The notes: generated by a model not told the origin, from the letters alone. Positions 1-9,146 are shown, numbered from the stretch's first letter. The stretch: DNA of 64,000 bases from Methyloversatilis sp. RAC08 (GCF_001713355.1 NZ_CP016448.1:3410001-3474000); one strand, 5' to 3'. Translations and numbers: made by a program.

Positions 1-268
1 CGATGCGGGCCGGATCGGCGCTCAGCGCATCCAGCAGATCGACCTTCTCGTCGTCCGGCGCACCGCTGCCATCATCGAGCAGCTTCGCCAGCAAGGCGGC
101 GCGCGGGTCTTCGGGCGCGTTCTTCAAAGAGTCCTGCAGCAAGTTTGCAAATGCCGTCGCGGCGTCTTCGGGCGACGCATCGGCACCGATGCCGCGCGCT
201 TCGCCTACCGGGCCGCTTGACGCGAGCGGCGTGGCGGACGAGGGCAGGCTGAGCTTGATGTCTGACAT
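1..268 (-). CDS. fliK: Flagellar hook-length control protein FliK, N-terminal part (cut by window edge)
   Basis: The reading frame opens with ATG at 268 (protein begins MSDIKLSLPSSATPLASSG) and runs off the left edge without a stop, giving about 89 residues. A GGAGG ribosome-binding site lies 8 nt upstream. The visible part is low-complexity, Ala/Ser/Asp-rich and typical of the disordered secreted N-terminus of FliK, the molecular ruler that sets hook length and switches export specificity through FlhB. It is the last gene of the leftward fliFGHIJ(K) run, 72 nt after fliJ. The identity rests mainly on position and composition, because the conserved C-terminal domain lies outside the window. 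Confidence 0.72.
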   Translation of the reverse strand, partial: MSDIKLSLPSSATPLASSGPVGEARGIGADASPEDAATAFANLLQDSLKNAPEDPRAALLAKLLDDGSGAPDDEKVDLLDALSADPARI

Positions 269-340
269 GGGAAATCCTCCGTTGATGGAGGGGTATAAGC
301 AGCTAGCGTGCCAGCCGCGGAGCTGCGCGGAGGTGCAGAG

Positions 341-778
341 TCAGTCGTCTGCAACCAGGCGACCCGAACGGTCGTCCGCCACGCGCTGCTCGGCCTTGGC
401 TTCACGCTTGACCAGCGTGGCCTGATGACGGTCGGACAGGGTTTCGAAGGCCTTTACGCGGGTGCGGGTGTCGAGCCACACGCGCTGGCCGGCTTGGGCG
501 CGGTCGCGCGATTGTTCGACCTGCTGCTGCTGGTGACCGATGGCGTCGTCGATGCGGGCGAGGAAGGCGGAGTAATTGCTCCACTGGCCCGGTGTCATGC
601 CGTTGCGCGCAGCGGCCATGAACTGGTCCTGATATTCCTTGCGGTAGTCCTCGAGCATCGTGAGCTTGCGCGACTGGTCGTGCTCGCTGGCGATCAGTGC
701 CGCCAGCGCGCGAGCCGACTCGTCCATGCGCGTCTGGCTCAGGTCGAGAATGGTCTGCAGTCGAAAGGGTTCAGCCAT
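341..778 (-). CDS. fliJ: Flagellar export chaperone/stalk protein FliJ
   Basis: This 145-residue protein is almost entirely charged heptad-like helix, with no signal peptide or membrane segment. Its N-terminus (MAEPFRLQTILDLSQTRMDE) is the usual FliJ start. FliJ forms an antiparallel coiled coil that inserts into the FliI hexamer like the gamma subunit of F1 ATPase, links it to FlhA, and helps recycle export chaperones at the cytoplasmic face. The length matches the family (about 145-150). It lies 78 nt after fliI and 72 nt before fliK in one leftward operon. The assignment is firm from gene order plus coiled-coil character; FliJ sequence conservation is low. Confidence 0.88.
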   Translation of the reverse strand: MAEPFRLQTILDLSQTRMDESARALAALIASEHDQSRKLTMLEDYRKEYQDQFMAAARNGMTPGQWSNYSAFLARIDDAIGHQQQQVEQSRDRAQAGQRVWLDTRTRVKAFETLSDRHQATLVKREAKAEQRVADDRSGRLVADD

Positions 779-856
779 GATTCAAAGGTCTCTCTTCGAC
801 GGCGCACTTTGCGTGCGGCCGGTCACGGCCGCCACTCGTGTCACCGATTTTTGCAA

Positions 857-2350
857 TCAGGGATTCAGACCGAAAATCTGGTGCAGCTTCATCACTGCGT
901 CCTCAAACCCTTCACGTTCATCCATGGCTTGCTGCAGAAATGCTTCCAGCGTCGGAAACATGTTCACCGCAAGATCGAGCTGCGGGTCCGCGCCCGGCGA
1001 ATAGGCGCCGACCGAAATGAGGTCGCGCGCGCGCTGGTAGCGCGACCACAGACCCTTGAAGCGGCGTACCAGATCGAAATGGCTGGGTTTCACGAGCCCG
1101 TGCATGGCGCGCGACACCGACTGTTCGATGTCGATGGCCGGATAGTGGCCCGCATCGGCCAGCTGGCGGGTCAACACGAAGTGACCGTCGAGAATGGCGC
1201 GCGCCGAGTCGGCGATCGGGTCCTGCTGGTCGTCTCCTTCCGCCAGCACGGTGTAGAAGGCGGTGATCGAGCCGCCACCCTCCGGCCCGTTGCCGGCCCG
1301 TTCGACCAGCTGCGGCAGGCGGGCGAACACGCTTGGCGGGTAGCCGCGGGTGACTGGCGGCTCGCCGATGGCAAGCGCGATCTCGCGTTGCGCCATGGCG
1401 TAGCGGGTCAGCGAATCCATGATGAGCAGCACATGGCGGCCTTGGTCGCGGAACCACTCGGCGACAGTGGTGGCATAGGCGGCGCCCTGCAGCCGCATCA
1501 GCGGGCTGGTATCTGCCGGCGCGGCGACCACGACTGATCGTTTCAGTCCGGCGGCGCCGAGAATCTGCTCGATGAACTCCTTCACTTCGCGGCCCCGTTC
1601 GCCGATCAGCCCGACCACGACCACTTCGGCCGACGTGAAGCGCGCCATCATGCCCAGCAGCACCGACTTGCCGACGCCGGAACCTGCGAACAGGCCGATG
1701 CGCTGGCCGCGGCCGACCGTGAGCAGCGAATTGATCGAGCGGATGCCGGTGTCCATCGTGCGGCGTATAGGCTCGCGCAGCAGCGGATTCACCGCGCGAC
1801 TGGCCACCGAACGCGAATGCCGCGTAATGACGGGGCCGAGACCGTCGAGCGGCCGGCCAGCGCCATCGACCACGCGGCCGAGCAGGGCGTCACCGACCGG
1901 CAGGTGCTTGGCACGGTCGGATGCACGCCGGCGCGGCTCGAGCCTTTCAGTCGGTGTGGGGCGCTGCGGTACCGCTTCGAGCGGAATCACTTGCGCGCCG
2001 GGCGCAAGCCCGACCACGTCATCGGTTGGCATCATGAACAGCTTGTCACCGTGGAAACCGACCACTTCGGCTTCGCAACTGTTGCCGCCCGGCACCATGA
2101 TGCGGCAGCCGGAGCCCAGCGGTAGCTTCAGTCCGGCAGCTTCCATCACCAGACCGTTGATGCGGGTCAGCCGCCCCGCGTGCAGGTACGGGTTGACGCG
2201 TCCGGCCAGCGTGCCGCAGTCGGTCATGAAACCCGACCACTTCGCGACGTGCGGGTTCGATACCGCCGGTGCGGTCGCCTCCGGCGACGCGGTGTCCGGC
2301 GTATCGTCGAGCGAGGCCTCGTCGGGCGCGGTATCCAGCGCGTCAGTCAT
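857..2350 (-). CDS. fliI: Flagellum-specific ATPase FliI
   Basis: This 497-residue protein is the ATPase of the flagellar type III export apparatus and is related to the F1 beta subunit. A Walker A loop ([20 protein letters not shown]) lies near residue 220. It is followed by the Walker B region [18 protein letters not shown] and the signature [20 protein letters not shown]. It is slightly longer than E. coli FliI (457), with about 40 extra acidic and Pro/Ala-rich residues at the N-terminus before the region that contacts FliH. The start ATG at 2350 overlaps the end of fliH by 8 nt, which indicates translational coupling. It supplies energy and unfolds or dissociates chaperone-substrate pairs at the C-ring. 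Confidence 0.97.
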   Translation of the reverse strand: MTDALDTAPDEASLDDTPDTASPEATAPAVSNPHVAKWSGFMTDCGTLAGRVNPYLHAGRLTRINGLVMEAAGLKLPLGSGCRIMVPGGNSCEAEVVGFHGDKLFMMPTDDVVGLAPGAQVIPLEAVPQRPTPTERLEPRRRASDRAKHLPVGDALLGRVVDGAGRPLDGLGPVITRHSRSVASRAVNPLLREPIRRTMDTGIRSINSLLTVGRGQRIGLFAGSGVGKSVLLGMMARFTSAEVVVVGLIGERGREVKEFIEQILGAAGLKRSVVVAAPADTSPLMRLQGAAYATTVAEWFRDQGRHVLLIMDSLTRYAMAQREIALAIGEPPVTRGYPPSVFARLPQLVERAGNGPEGGGSITAFYTVLAEGDDQQDPIADSARAILDGHFVLTRQLADAGHYPAIDIEQSVSRAMHGLVKPSHFDLVRRFKGLWSRYQRARDLISVGAYSPGADPQLDLAVNMFPTLEAFLQQAMDEREGFEDAVMKLHQIFGLNP

Positions 2351-3047
2351 GTTCTATCCAGTCCGCGTCATCGATCAGCGCCTCGACGATGCGCGTCCAG
2401 CGCGTGGCCAGCGTGGCGTCTATGTGGCTGCCACCGGCTTCGATCTTGCAGCCGCCGCGCGCGATCGCGGTGTCTTCGAATATGCGGTGGCCGGCGTGTG
2501 CCAGCTGGTCACCGGCATGCGAGCGCACGAGTGATGCGTCGTCCGGGTTCAGATAAACCGCCGTGTGCTGATGCGGCAGCTGGTTGATCGCTTCGCGTAC
2601 AACCCCGACGATCACTTCCGGTTTGACCGCGATCGCCTGCCGTACCACCTGGCGGGCAATTTCCACGCCCAGGTGCAGTACGCCCTGCGCCACCTCGGTG
2701 TCGAGCGACGCCAGTGCTTCGTCGAGCTGTTCGATGACGCTGTGCAGGCGCATTGCCTCCATGCGCACGCGCGCCGTACCTTCTTCGTAGCCGGCGGCAT
2801 AGCCTTCGCGGTGGGCGTCGGCCTGCAGCTTCTCTAGCTCGTCGGCCGTGGGCAGCTTGAAGTCGGGTTGCGTCTCGCTGTCCGCTTCGGCTATCGCGTC
2901 TGTTGTCGGTGCCGGCGTTGCGGATGCGCGGCCCCGCGACCCGCCCGGAGCATCCTCAATGCCCGCAGTCGGCGCGATGCCCTGGTCGAACACTTCGAGC
3001 TTCCAGTGCGTGAAAGCGAGTGCGCCGTCCGATGTCATCGGCTGCAC
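2343..3047 (-). CDS. fliH: Flagellar assembly protein FliH (FliI regulator)
   Basis: This 234-residue cytoplasmic protein has an acidic, Ala/Asp-rich N-terminus, a coiled coil around residues 70-125, and a conserved C-terminal region ([20 protein letters not shown], then [13 protein letters not shown]) similar to V/F-ATPase peripheral-stalk subunits. FliH dimers bind FliI, hold its ATPase in check and dock it to the C-ring protein FliN. The start is probably GTG at 3047; ATG at 3038 in the same frame is a real alternative because an AGG precedes both. It lies 28 nt after fliG and overlaps fliI by 8 nt. Confidence 0.92.
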   Translation of the reverse strand: MQPMTSDGALAFTHWKLEVFDQGIAPTAGIEDAPGGSRGRASATPAPTTDAIAEADSETQPDFKLPTADELEKLQADAHREGYAAGYEEGTARVRMEAMRLHSVIEQLDEALASLDTEVAQGVLHLGVEIARQVVRQAIAVKPEVIVGVVREAINQLPHQHTAVYLNPDDASLVRSHAGDQLAHAGHRIFEDTAIARGGCKIEAGGSHIDATLATRWTRIVEALIDDADWIEHD

Positions 3048-3075
3048 CTGCCTTTGTCGTCCGCATTGAACCGGA

Positions 3076-4074
3076 TCACAGCATTTCCTCGCCGCCCTTG
3101 CCGCCCATGACGATCTGGCCTTCTTCTGCCAGACGACGTGCGATCTTCAGGATTTCCTTCTGTTCGCCCTCGACCTCGGACAGTTTGACCGGGCCACGGC
3201 CCTCGAGGTCTTCGCGCAGGGATTCGGCGGCGCGCGACGACATGTTCTTGAAAATCTTCTCGCGCAACTCGGGCGAGGCGCCTTTCAGTGCCAGTACCAA
3301 CTGGTCGCCGCTGACTTCGCGCAGCAAGGTCTGGATGCCGCGGTCGTCGATGTCGAGCAGGTTCTCGAACACGAACATTTCATCGACGATCTTCTGCGCC
3401 AGTTCCGCGTCGTATTCCTTGACCGCATCAAGGATGGCCGATTCATTCGCGCTGCCGACAAAACCCAGTATTTCGGCGGTCGCCTTGATGCCGCCGAGCG
3501 CGGTCTTCTTCATCTTGGCCGAGCCCGCCAGCACGCGCGACATCGCGTCGTTCAGTTCCTTCAATGCCACCGGTTGCACGCCGTCCAGCGTCGCGATGCG
3601 CAGGATGACGTCGTTGCGAAGCCGTTCCGCAAACAGTTTCAGCACCTCGGCGGCCTGGTCGAACTCCAGGTGAGTCAGGATGGTGGCGATGATCTGCGGG
3701 TGTTCGTTCTTGATCAGGTTGGCGATGGTGGCGGCGTCCAGCCACTTCAGGCCTTCGATGCCGGCAGTGTCCGAGTCGTTCAGGATGCGCGACAGCAGGT
3801 GGCCGGCGCGTTCTTCGCCGAGCGCCTTCGTCAGCATGTTGCGGATCAGCGTTTCGTCGGCCGACACGCGGCTGCCGGCCGACGTGGCTTCGTCGAACAG
3901 GTCGAGCACTTCGGTCACCCGTTCGCGCGGCACATTGCGCAACCCAGCCATCGCGGTGCCGATCTTCTGCACCTCGCGCGGCCCGAGATGCTTGAGCACC
4001 TCGGCCGCGGCATCCTCGCCCAGCGTTACCAGAAGCAGCGCGCTGCGTTCGATTCCAGCATCATTCATCGCCAT
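3076..4074 (-). CDS. fliG: Flagellar motor switch protein FliG
   Basis: This 332-residue protein has the full FliG architecture: an N-terminal domain that binds FliF, a middle domain with the EHPQIIATILTHLE region (around residues 125-140) that contacts FliM, and a C-terminal domain ending with the charged torque helix (SSRAAESLREDLEGRGPVKL) that meets MotA. It forms the top of the cytoplasmic C-ring and converts stator motion into rotation. The start at 4074 overlaps the fliF stop by 14 nt; a second in-frame ATG lies at 4068. The length is normal for the family. Gene order fliF-fliG-fliH-fliI-fliJ is the standard one. Confidence 0.97.
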   Translation of the reverse strand: MAMNDAGIERSALLLVTLGEDAAAEVLKHLGPREVQKIGTAMAGLRNVPRERVTEVLDLFDEATSAGSRVSADETLIRNMLTKALGEERAGHLLSRILNDSDTAGIEGLKWLDAATIANLIKNEHPQIIATILTHLEFDQAAEVLKLFAERLRNDVILRIATLDGVQPVALKELNDAMSRVLAGSAKMKKTALGGIKATAEILGFVGSANESAILDAVKEYDAELAQKIVDEMFVFENLLDIDDRGIQTLLREVSGDQLVLALKGASPELREKIFKNMSSRAAESLREDLEGRGPVKLSEVEGEQKEILKIARRLAEEGQIVMGGKGGEEML

Positions 4075-5779
4075 TCACCCAGTGCTTGATCACTTCCGCG
4101 ATCGCCTTCGGATCATTCTTCGCCATCGTGCGGGCGGCTTCGAGCTTGGTTTCGAACTCCAGTGCTGCGCGCGCCTCCGGTGACAGTTCGAGCTGCGCTG
4201 CCGCGCTGCCGGGCAGGGCTATCGGCTGGCCATCGGCATCCAGCGTGACGTCGCGCACGTCGTCCTCGTCGCGCTCGACCGGTTCGGTCAGGGTGCGCAC
4301 CAGCGGCTTGAGCACACCGAACAGCAGGTAGGCGGCGACGCCGGCGACCAGCAGGTACTTCAGCAGGTCACCCGCCATGGCCGTCAGTTCCGGGTCCTTC
4401 CAGATCGGCGTATCGATCACTTCCTGCTGTATTTCGGTGAAGGGGGCAGATGCCACGTTCAGCGTATCGCCGCGCGCTTCGCTGAAGCCCATCGCCTCGC
4501 GCGTCAGGTCGTTGATGCGCTTGAGTTCGGCGTCGGTCAGCGCCACGGGCGTGGCGTTTCCCTTGTCATCGGTCTTTACCTTCTGCGCCACCAGCACGGC
4601 CACCGAAAGCCGGCGGATCTGGCCGGTCGGCTGGCGCACGTGCTGCACCGTCTTGTCCAGCTCGAAATTGGTCGTCGAATCCTTGCGCGTGTTGATCGGT
4701 ACCATCGGCGGGGCGCCAGGGGCGCCTTCGGCTGCCGGCGTTCCCGGTGCCGGCGGGGTGGTGATCGGTGCGGTGGCCGGGGTCGGCGGCTGATTGGTCA
4801 GCGCGCCAGGCACGCCACCGGCGGCCGGCTGGTTGCTGATCGATTCGCTCATCTGCTGGCTGCGGATTGCGGCGTCCGGCGTCGGGTTCGGCTTGTAGGT
4901 TTCGGCCGTCTGTTCGGTCTGGCTGAAGTCGATGTCGGCGGCGGTCTGCACGCGGTAGTTGCCGCGTCCCATCAGTGGCTCCAGCATGGCTTCGATGCGC
5001 CGGATGGTGGATGCCTCGATCTCGTTCACATATTTCAGCTGGGTCGGGTTGAGCGTTGCGCCATCCTTCATGTCGCGGTTGCCGGACAGGAGGTTGCCGT
5101 TCTGGTCGAGTACCGACACGTTTTCGGTGGCCAGCTGCGGCACGCTCGATGCCACCAGATGCACGATGCCGCCGACCTGCTCCGGACTCAGCGTGCGACC
5201 GCCGAGCAGACCGAGCACCACTGATGCCGACGGCTTCTGGTCGTCGCGCAGGAAGGCGCTCTGCTTCGGAATGGCCAGATGCACGCGAGCGTTGTCCACT
5301 GCCGCCAGGGTGCCGATCGTCTGCGCCAGCTCGCCTTCCAGCGCACGTTGATAGGTCACCTGCTCGGAAAACTGCGACTGCCCCATCTTCTGCTTTTCCA
5401 TCAGCTCGAAGCCGATCGAACCACCGCGCGGAAGGCCCTGGGCGGCGAGCTTCAACCGTGCATCGTGGACGAACTGCGACGGCACCAGAATGGCGTGACC
5501 ACCTTCGGAAAATTTGTACGGCACGTTCTGCTGCTGCAGCATCGCGACAATGGCGCCGCCGTCCTTGTCGTTGATGTTGGAGAACAGCACTTCGTAATTG
5601 GGGCTGCTACTCCACAGCGTGAGGCCGACCAGCAGCGCGATCGCCATTGCGAGACCGCCGGCCAGTCCCATCTTCTTCTGCATCGGCAGGGCAGCCAGCC
5701 GCTGCTGGGCGAGCGCAAGCGGGCTGGACTCCCCGGCGAGGGCGGTGTTCGGATCAAGTACGGCGTTTGCAGCGGCCAT
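4061..5779 (-). CDS. fliF: Flagellar MS-ring protein FliF
   Basis: This 572-residue protein forms the membrane and supramembrane ring on which the basal body and export gate are built. A first membrane helix (residues about 40-60, MAIALLVGLTLW), secretin-like ring-building motifs (residues about 70-230, including GSIGFELMEKQKMGQSQFSE), a Pro/Ala-rich loop around residue 330-350, a second membrane helix (YLLVAGVAAYLLFGVLKPL) and a FliG-binding cytoplasmic tail can all be seen. The ATG at 5779 (MAAANAVLDPN) is chosen because the upstream open frame is Arg/Ala-rich and unlike FliF, and a GAGACG sequence precedes this ATG. A weak sigma-54-like element (GG-N10-GC spacing) lies at 5814-5827 on this strand, but it is too poor to call. 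Confidence 0.96.
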   Translation of the reverse strand: MAAANAVLDPNTALAGESSPLALAQQRLAALPMQKKMGLAGGLAMAIALLVGLTLWSSSPNYEVLFSNINDKDGGAIVAMLQQQNVPYKFSEGGHAILVPSQFVHDARLKLAAQGLPRGGSIGFELMEKQKMGQSQFSEQVTYQRALEGELAQTIGTLAAVDNARVHLAIPKQSAFLRDDQKPSASVVLGLLGGRTLSPEQVGGIVHLVASSVPQLATENVSVLDQNGNLLSGNRDMKDGATLNPTQLKYVNEIEASTIRRIEAMLEPLMGRGNYRVQTAADIDFSQTEQTAETYKPNPTPDAAIRSQQMSESISNQPAAGGVPGALTNQPPTPATAPITTPPAPGTPAAEGAPGAPPMVPINTRKDSTTNFELDKTVQHVRQPTGQIRRLSVAVLVAQKVKTDDKGNATPVALTDAELKRINDLTREAMGFSEARGDTLNVASAPFTEIQQEVIDTPIWKDPELTAMAGDLLKYLLVAGVAAYLLFGVLKPLVRTLTEPVERDEDDVRDVTLDADGQPIALPGSAAAQLELSPEARAALEFETKLEAARTMAKNDPKAIAEVIKHWVNGDE

Positions 5780-5916
5780 GTTTCGTCTCGCGCAGGTGAC
5801 GGATGAGGGGTCTGCGGCAGGCAGACCTTGCAGGATGAGACGGATTGTCGGCGTGCCTCGCGCGAGCCGTTCCGCGGATAAGGCGGGTTTTTGGGCGGCT
5901 GATCCGCCCGAAAACG

Positions 5917-5932
5917 TGGCCTGCGCCTTGCT
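5917..5932 (+). promoter_or_regulatory. Sigma-54 promoter of flrBC
   Basis: TGGCCTG-N4-TTGCT has the invariant GG (5918-5919) and GC (5930-5931) exactly 12 nt apart, as RpoN requires. Transcription would begin near 5943, about 36 nt before the flrB ATG at 5979. In Vibrio and Pseudomonas the homologous flrBC/fleSR operon is sigma-54 dependent and activated by FlrA/FleQ. No such activator gene lies in this window. Confidence 0.75.
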
Positions 5933-5978
5933 ACGCTGGCACGGTCGATCAATTCCTGCGCCTGCCGGCGTTCCGTAC

Positions 5979-7226
5979 ATGGCCGAACCCGCTGCTGCCA
6001 CTGCTGCCGTCACCGCCGCCACTGCCGCGGACGCGCCGCGCATTGCGCCGGAGGAAGCAGCACGCCTGGCCGAAGCCTTCCGCCTGTTCAATGCCGCATC
6101 GGCCGAGCTGTCGGAAGCCTACGGCACGCTGGAACGACAGGTCGCCAGCCTGACCGAAGAGCTGGCTGAGGCGAATGGCGAGTTGCGTCGCCAGTACGAA
6201 CAGAAGGCGCGCCTGACCGACCGCCTGACCACCCTGCTGAACCAGTTGCCGGCGGGCGTCGTCGTGGTCGACGGTGCTGGCGGAATCGAACAGGCCAATC
6301 CGGTGGCGTTCGACATGGTGGGTGCTCAGGCAGGTCAGTCGTGGTCGTCGTGTACTGGCCGGCTGGTTCAGGCCGATGCCCCCGCTGAATGGGACTGCAC
6401 CGACAGCGAAGGTGCGCATCGCCGGCTGTCGGTCAGCGACGCGCCGCTGACCGGCGAGAACGCCCGCATCGTGCTGCTGCACGACATGACGCGCCAGCAC
6501 GCGCTGAAGATTGCCGCCGCGCGCAACGAACGTCTGGCCGCGATGGGTGAAATGGCCGCGTCATTGGCGCATCAGCTGCGCACACCGCTGGCCGCCGCCA
6601 CGCTGTACGTCGGCACGCTGATCGGCCGCGAACTGCCGCCGGCCGACATGCGTTCGATTGCGTCGCGCGCGCAGGACAGGTTGCGCCATCTCGAGCGGCT
6701 GATCCGCGACACCTTGATGTTCGCACGCGGCGAAGTGCTTGGCCGCGAGGCGATAGACGTCGCCGGCCTGCTCGAGGAATTGCGCCACACGGTCGAGCCG
6801 GTGGCGCGCGCGGCCGGTGTCGAACTGATGGTCGATGACGCATCGGCAGCAGGCACGGTGTCGGGCGATCGCAAGGCGATTGCCAGCGCGCTGGTCAGCC
6901 TGCTCGAAAACGCGGTGCAGGCCTGCGGCACGGAGGGTGAAGTCGGCCTGTCGGTCGGCATCGACGGCAACCGCCTCGGTTTCACCGTGCGCGACACCGG
7001 GCGCGGCATCGCGCCGGAGATTCAGGAAAGACTGTTCGAGCCCTTCTTCACGACCCGTGATGAAGGAACCGGACTCGGGCTGGCGATTGCACGCGGTGTG
7101 GCGCGCGTGCACGGCGGCGACATCGAATGCGTGTCCGCGCCCGGCGCGGGCAGTCAATTCACGCTGCGCCTGCCGATCACGGCCGGTAGCGGTGCCCCGG
7201 AAGACATGCTGGAGAAGGTGCAATGA
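5979..7226 (+). CDS. flrB: Flagellar sensor histidine kinase FlrB/FleS
   Basis: This 415-residue soluble histidine kinase starts at ATG 5979 (MAEPAAATAAV). It has an N-terminal helical/coiled-coil segment (about residues 20-80), a PAS domain (LLNQLPAGVVVVDGAGGIEQ, about 85-170), a HisKA domain with the phospho-accepting His in SLAHQLRTPLAAA, and a HATPase domain with the N, G1 and G2 boxes ([32 protein letters not shown]). There are no membrane segments, so it senses a cytoplasmic signal, probably basal-body assembly state as proposed for FlrB/FleS. Its last bases overlap the start of flrC (ATGA), so the pair is translationally coupled. Confidence 0.92.
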   Translation: MAEPAAATAAVTAATAADAPRIAPEEAARLAEAFRLFNAASAELSEAYGTLERQVASLTEELAEANGELRRQYEQKARLTDRLTTLLNQLPAGVVVVDGAGGIEQANPVAFDMVGAQAGQSWSSCTGRLVQADAPAEWDCTDSEGAHRRLSVSDAPLTGENARIVLLHDMTRQHALKIAAARNERLAAMGEMAASLAHQLRTPLAAATLYVGTLIGRELPPADMRSIASRAQDRLRHLERLIRDTLMFARGEVLGREAIDVAGLLEELRHTVEPVARAAGVELMVDDASAAGTVSGDRKAIASALVSLLENAVQACGTEGEVGLSVGIDGNRLGFTVRDTGRGIAPEIQERLFEPFFTTRDEGTGLGLAIARGVARVHGGDIECVSAPGAGSQFTLRLPITAGSGAPEDMLEKVQ

Positions 7227-8629
7227 GCGAAAAGCTGAACATCCTGGTGGTCGAGGACGAACCGAATCTGCGCGATGCGCTGTGTCTGGCTATCGAATGC
7301 GCCGGCCACCGCGTGATCGGTGCGGCGGACGGCCCGCAGGCGTTGCGCATGATCGAGCGCAACACCGGCGAGCACGCGCTGAATCTGGTCATCACCGACC
7401 TGAAGATGCAGCCGATGGATGGGCTGACGCTGCTGCGCGAAATCCGCGCGCGCGAAGCGGCGCTGCCGGTGCTGTTGATGACGGCCTTCGGCGATGTCGA
7501 GAAGGCGGTTGCCGCGATGCGCGCCGGCGCCTGCGACTTCCTGCTCAAGCCTTTCGAACCGGACGTGCTGCTCGCCCACATCGATCGCTATGCCGCACCG
7601 GTGGTGACGCCGGCCGACATGGTGGCCGAGGACGCGCGCACCCGGCAGGTGCTCGGTCTCGCCGCGCGGGTCGCCCGCTCCGAAGCCACCGTACTGCTGA
7701 CTGGCGAATCCGGCACCGGCAAGGAAGTATTTGCGCGCTACATCCACCAGCAGTCGGCGCGTGCCGCGATGCCTTTCATCGCGATCAACTGCGCCGCCAT
7801 TCCCGACAACCTGCTCGAAGCGACGCTGTTCGGCTACGAGAAGGGCGCGTTCACCGGGGCCGCCGCCGCGCAGGCCGGCAAGTTCGAACAGGCCAATGGC
7901 GGTACGCTGCTGCTGGATGAAATTTCCGAAATGCCGCTGGCGCTGCAGGCCAAGATGCTGCGCGTGCTGCAGGAGCGCGAGGTGGAGCGGGTCGGCGGCA
8001 AGAAGCCGATTCCGCTCGACATCCGCGTGCTGGCCACCAGCAACCGCGATATGGAAGCCGAAGCGCGCGCCGGCCGCTTCCGCGAAGACCTGTACTACCG
8101 CTTGAACGTGTTCCCGATCGGTATTCCGTCGCTGCGCGAACGGCCGGGCGACATCGTGCCGCTGGCGCGCCACTTCCTTGCCGGATGCGCGAAGGCGCAG
8201 GGCCGCGTGCTGCGGCTCGGCAATTCGGCGGCGGCAATCCTTGCCGGTCACGACTGGCCCGGCAATGTGCGTGAACTGGAAAACACCGTACAGCGCGCGG
8301 CCATCATGGCGCCTGATGACCTGATCGAAGCCGAGCACATCATCCTTGGCGGCCAGCGTGGTCTGTCGCGCCCGGTCGCGGTGCCCGCTCCCGCCGTGGA
8401 GTCGGTCATGCCGACGCCCGCGGCCAACGATGCACCGCCCAGCGCCACGCCCGACGCGCCCCTTAAGGTCAGGTCGGTGCGCGACATGGAACGCGACCTG
8501 ATACTGGAAACCCTCGCCGCGGTCGGCGGATCGCGCAAGAAGGCGATCGAGAAACTGGGTATTTCCGAGCGCACGCTGCGGTATAAACTGGCGCGCTACA
8601 AGGCGGATGGATTGCTGCGGGAAGGTTGA
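7223..8629 (+). CDS. flrC: Sigma-54-dependent flagellar response regulator FlrC/FleR
   Basis: This 468-residue NtrC-family activator has three domains. A receiver (residues 5-120) carries the phospho-acceptor Asp in VITDLKM. A central AAA+ ATPase has Walker A GESGTGKE, the sigma-54 contact loop GAFTGA and an arginine-finger region FREDLYYRLNVFPI. A C-terminal Fis-type helix-turn-helix (LAAVGGSRKKAIEKLGISER) binds DNA. FlrC switches on middle flagellar genes together with RpoN. Its predicted target in this window is the sigma-54 promoter just downstream, before fliE. It is coupled to its kinase gene by a 4-nt overlap. Confidence 0.95.
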   Translation: MSEKLNILVVEDEPNLRDALCLAIECAGHRVIGAADGPQALRMIERNTGEHALNLVITDLKMQPMDGLTLLREIRAREAALPVLLMTAFGDVEKAVAAMRAGACDFLLKPFEPDVLLAHIDRYAAPVVTPADMVAEDARTRQVLGLAARVARSEATVLLTGESGTGKEVFARYIHQQSARAAMPFIAINCAAIPDNLLEATLFGYEKGAFTGAAAAQAGKFEQANGGTLLLDEISEMPLALQAKMLRVLQEREVERVGGKKPIPLDIRVLATSNRDMEAEARAGRFREDLYYRLNVFPIGIPSLRERPGDIVPLARHFLAGCAKAQGRVLRLGNSAAAILAGHDWPGNVRELENTVQRAAIMAPDDLIEAEHIILGGQRGLSRPVAVPAPAVESVMPTPAANDAPPSATPDAPLKVRSVRDMERDLILETLAAVGGSRKKAIEKLGISERTLRYKLARYKADGLLREG

Positions 8630-8646
8630 AGATTCCTTGCAGTGTG

Positions 8647-8663
8647 TTGGCGCGGGAATTGCT
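8647..8663 (+). promoter_or_regulatory. Sigma-54 promoter of fliE
   Basis: TTGGCGCG-N4-TTGCT matches the RpoN consensus almost perfectly, with GG at 8649-8650 and GC at 8661-8662. The predicted start near 8674 leaves a leader of about 100 nt that contains a GGCGGCA/TGCCGCC hairpin (8709-8727) before the fliE ribosome-binding site. The promoter begins only 18 nt after the flrC stop. Confidence 0.85.
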
Positions 8664-8776
8664 AATGAATCATCAACCGGGTCGAATCCCCTGAATGGGT
8701 GGTCCGCGGGCGGCATTTTTTGCCGCCTTGCGGCGCAGCGCAGGGCAGTCAAGCCGAACTGCAATGGAGGAAAGTC

Positions 8777-9094
8777 ATGAATACCAGCCTGAACCAGATG
8801 ATCACCGAACTGCGCTCCACCGCGCAGGTCGCTGCCGGCAAGCCTGCCGCTCAGGCGGGCGCCGATTCGGGCGCTGACTTCGGTGATGCGCTGAAGAATG
8901 CGATCGAGCAGGTTAATGCGGCTCAGGCGCAAGCCAGGCAGATGTCGGAAGGTTTCATCACCGGCACTTCGGAAGCCAATCTGCAGGACGTGATGATCGC
9001 GTCGCAGAAGGCCAGCCTGTCCTTCCAGCAGATGGTGCAGGTGCGCAACAAGCTGGTGAATGCCTACCAGGACATCATGAACATGCCGGTCTGA
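8777..9094 (+). CDS. fliE: Flagellar hook-basal body protein FliE
   Basis: This 105-residue protein is chosen to start at ATG 8777, which has a GGAGG sequence 7 nt upstream. The C-terminal half (EANLQDVMIASQKASLSFQQ, then VQVRNKLVNAYQDIMNMPV) is the strongly conserved FliE signature. FliE sits between the MS-ring and the rod and is the first rod-type substrate exported. In many bacteria fliE heads the fliEFGHIJ operon. Here it is a separate single-gene unit on the opposite strand from fliF, separated from it by flrBC, with its own sigma-54 promoter and terminator. Confidence 0.96.
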   Translation: MNTSLNQMITELRSTAQVAAGKPAAQAGADSGADFGDALKNAIEQVNAAQAQARQMSEGFITGTSEANLQDVMIASQKASLSFQQMVQVRNKLVNAYQDIMNMPV

Positions 9095-9113
9095 TCGATC
9101 GGATCGCGCAGGC

Positions 9114-9140
9114 AAAACCGGCTGTTGGCCGGTTTTTTTT
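9114..9140. terminator. Bidirectional Rho-independent terminator after fliE
   Basis: A perfect AAAACCGGC/GCCGGTTTT stem with a 5-nt loop (TGTTG) is followed by a run of eight T on the plus strand. The complementary strand also ends in four T, so it can serve both fliE and the convergent PEP-CTERM remnant. Confidence 0.9.
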
Positions 9141-9146
9141 CGCCTG

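Noticed and set aside
308-1537. Long plus-strand open frames across fliI and fliJ
   Set aside because: They are mirror frames of real genes in high-GC DNA, with Arg/His/Ala-rich nonsense composition and no start signals.
5814-5827. Sigma-54 promoter for fliF on the minus strand
   Set aside because: Only the GG/GC spacing fits; flanking bases match the consensus poorly.
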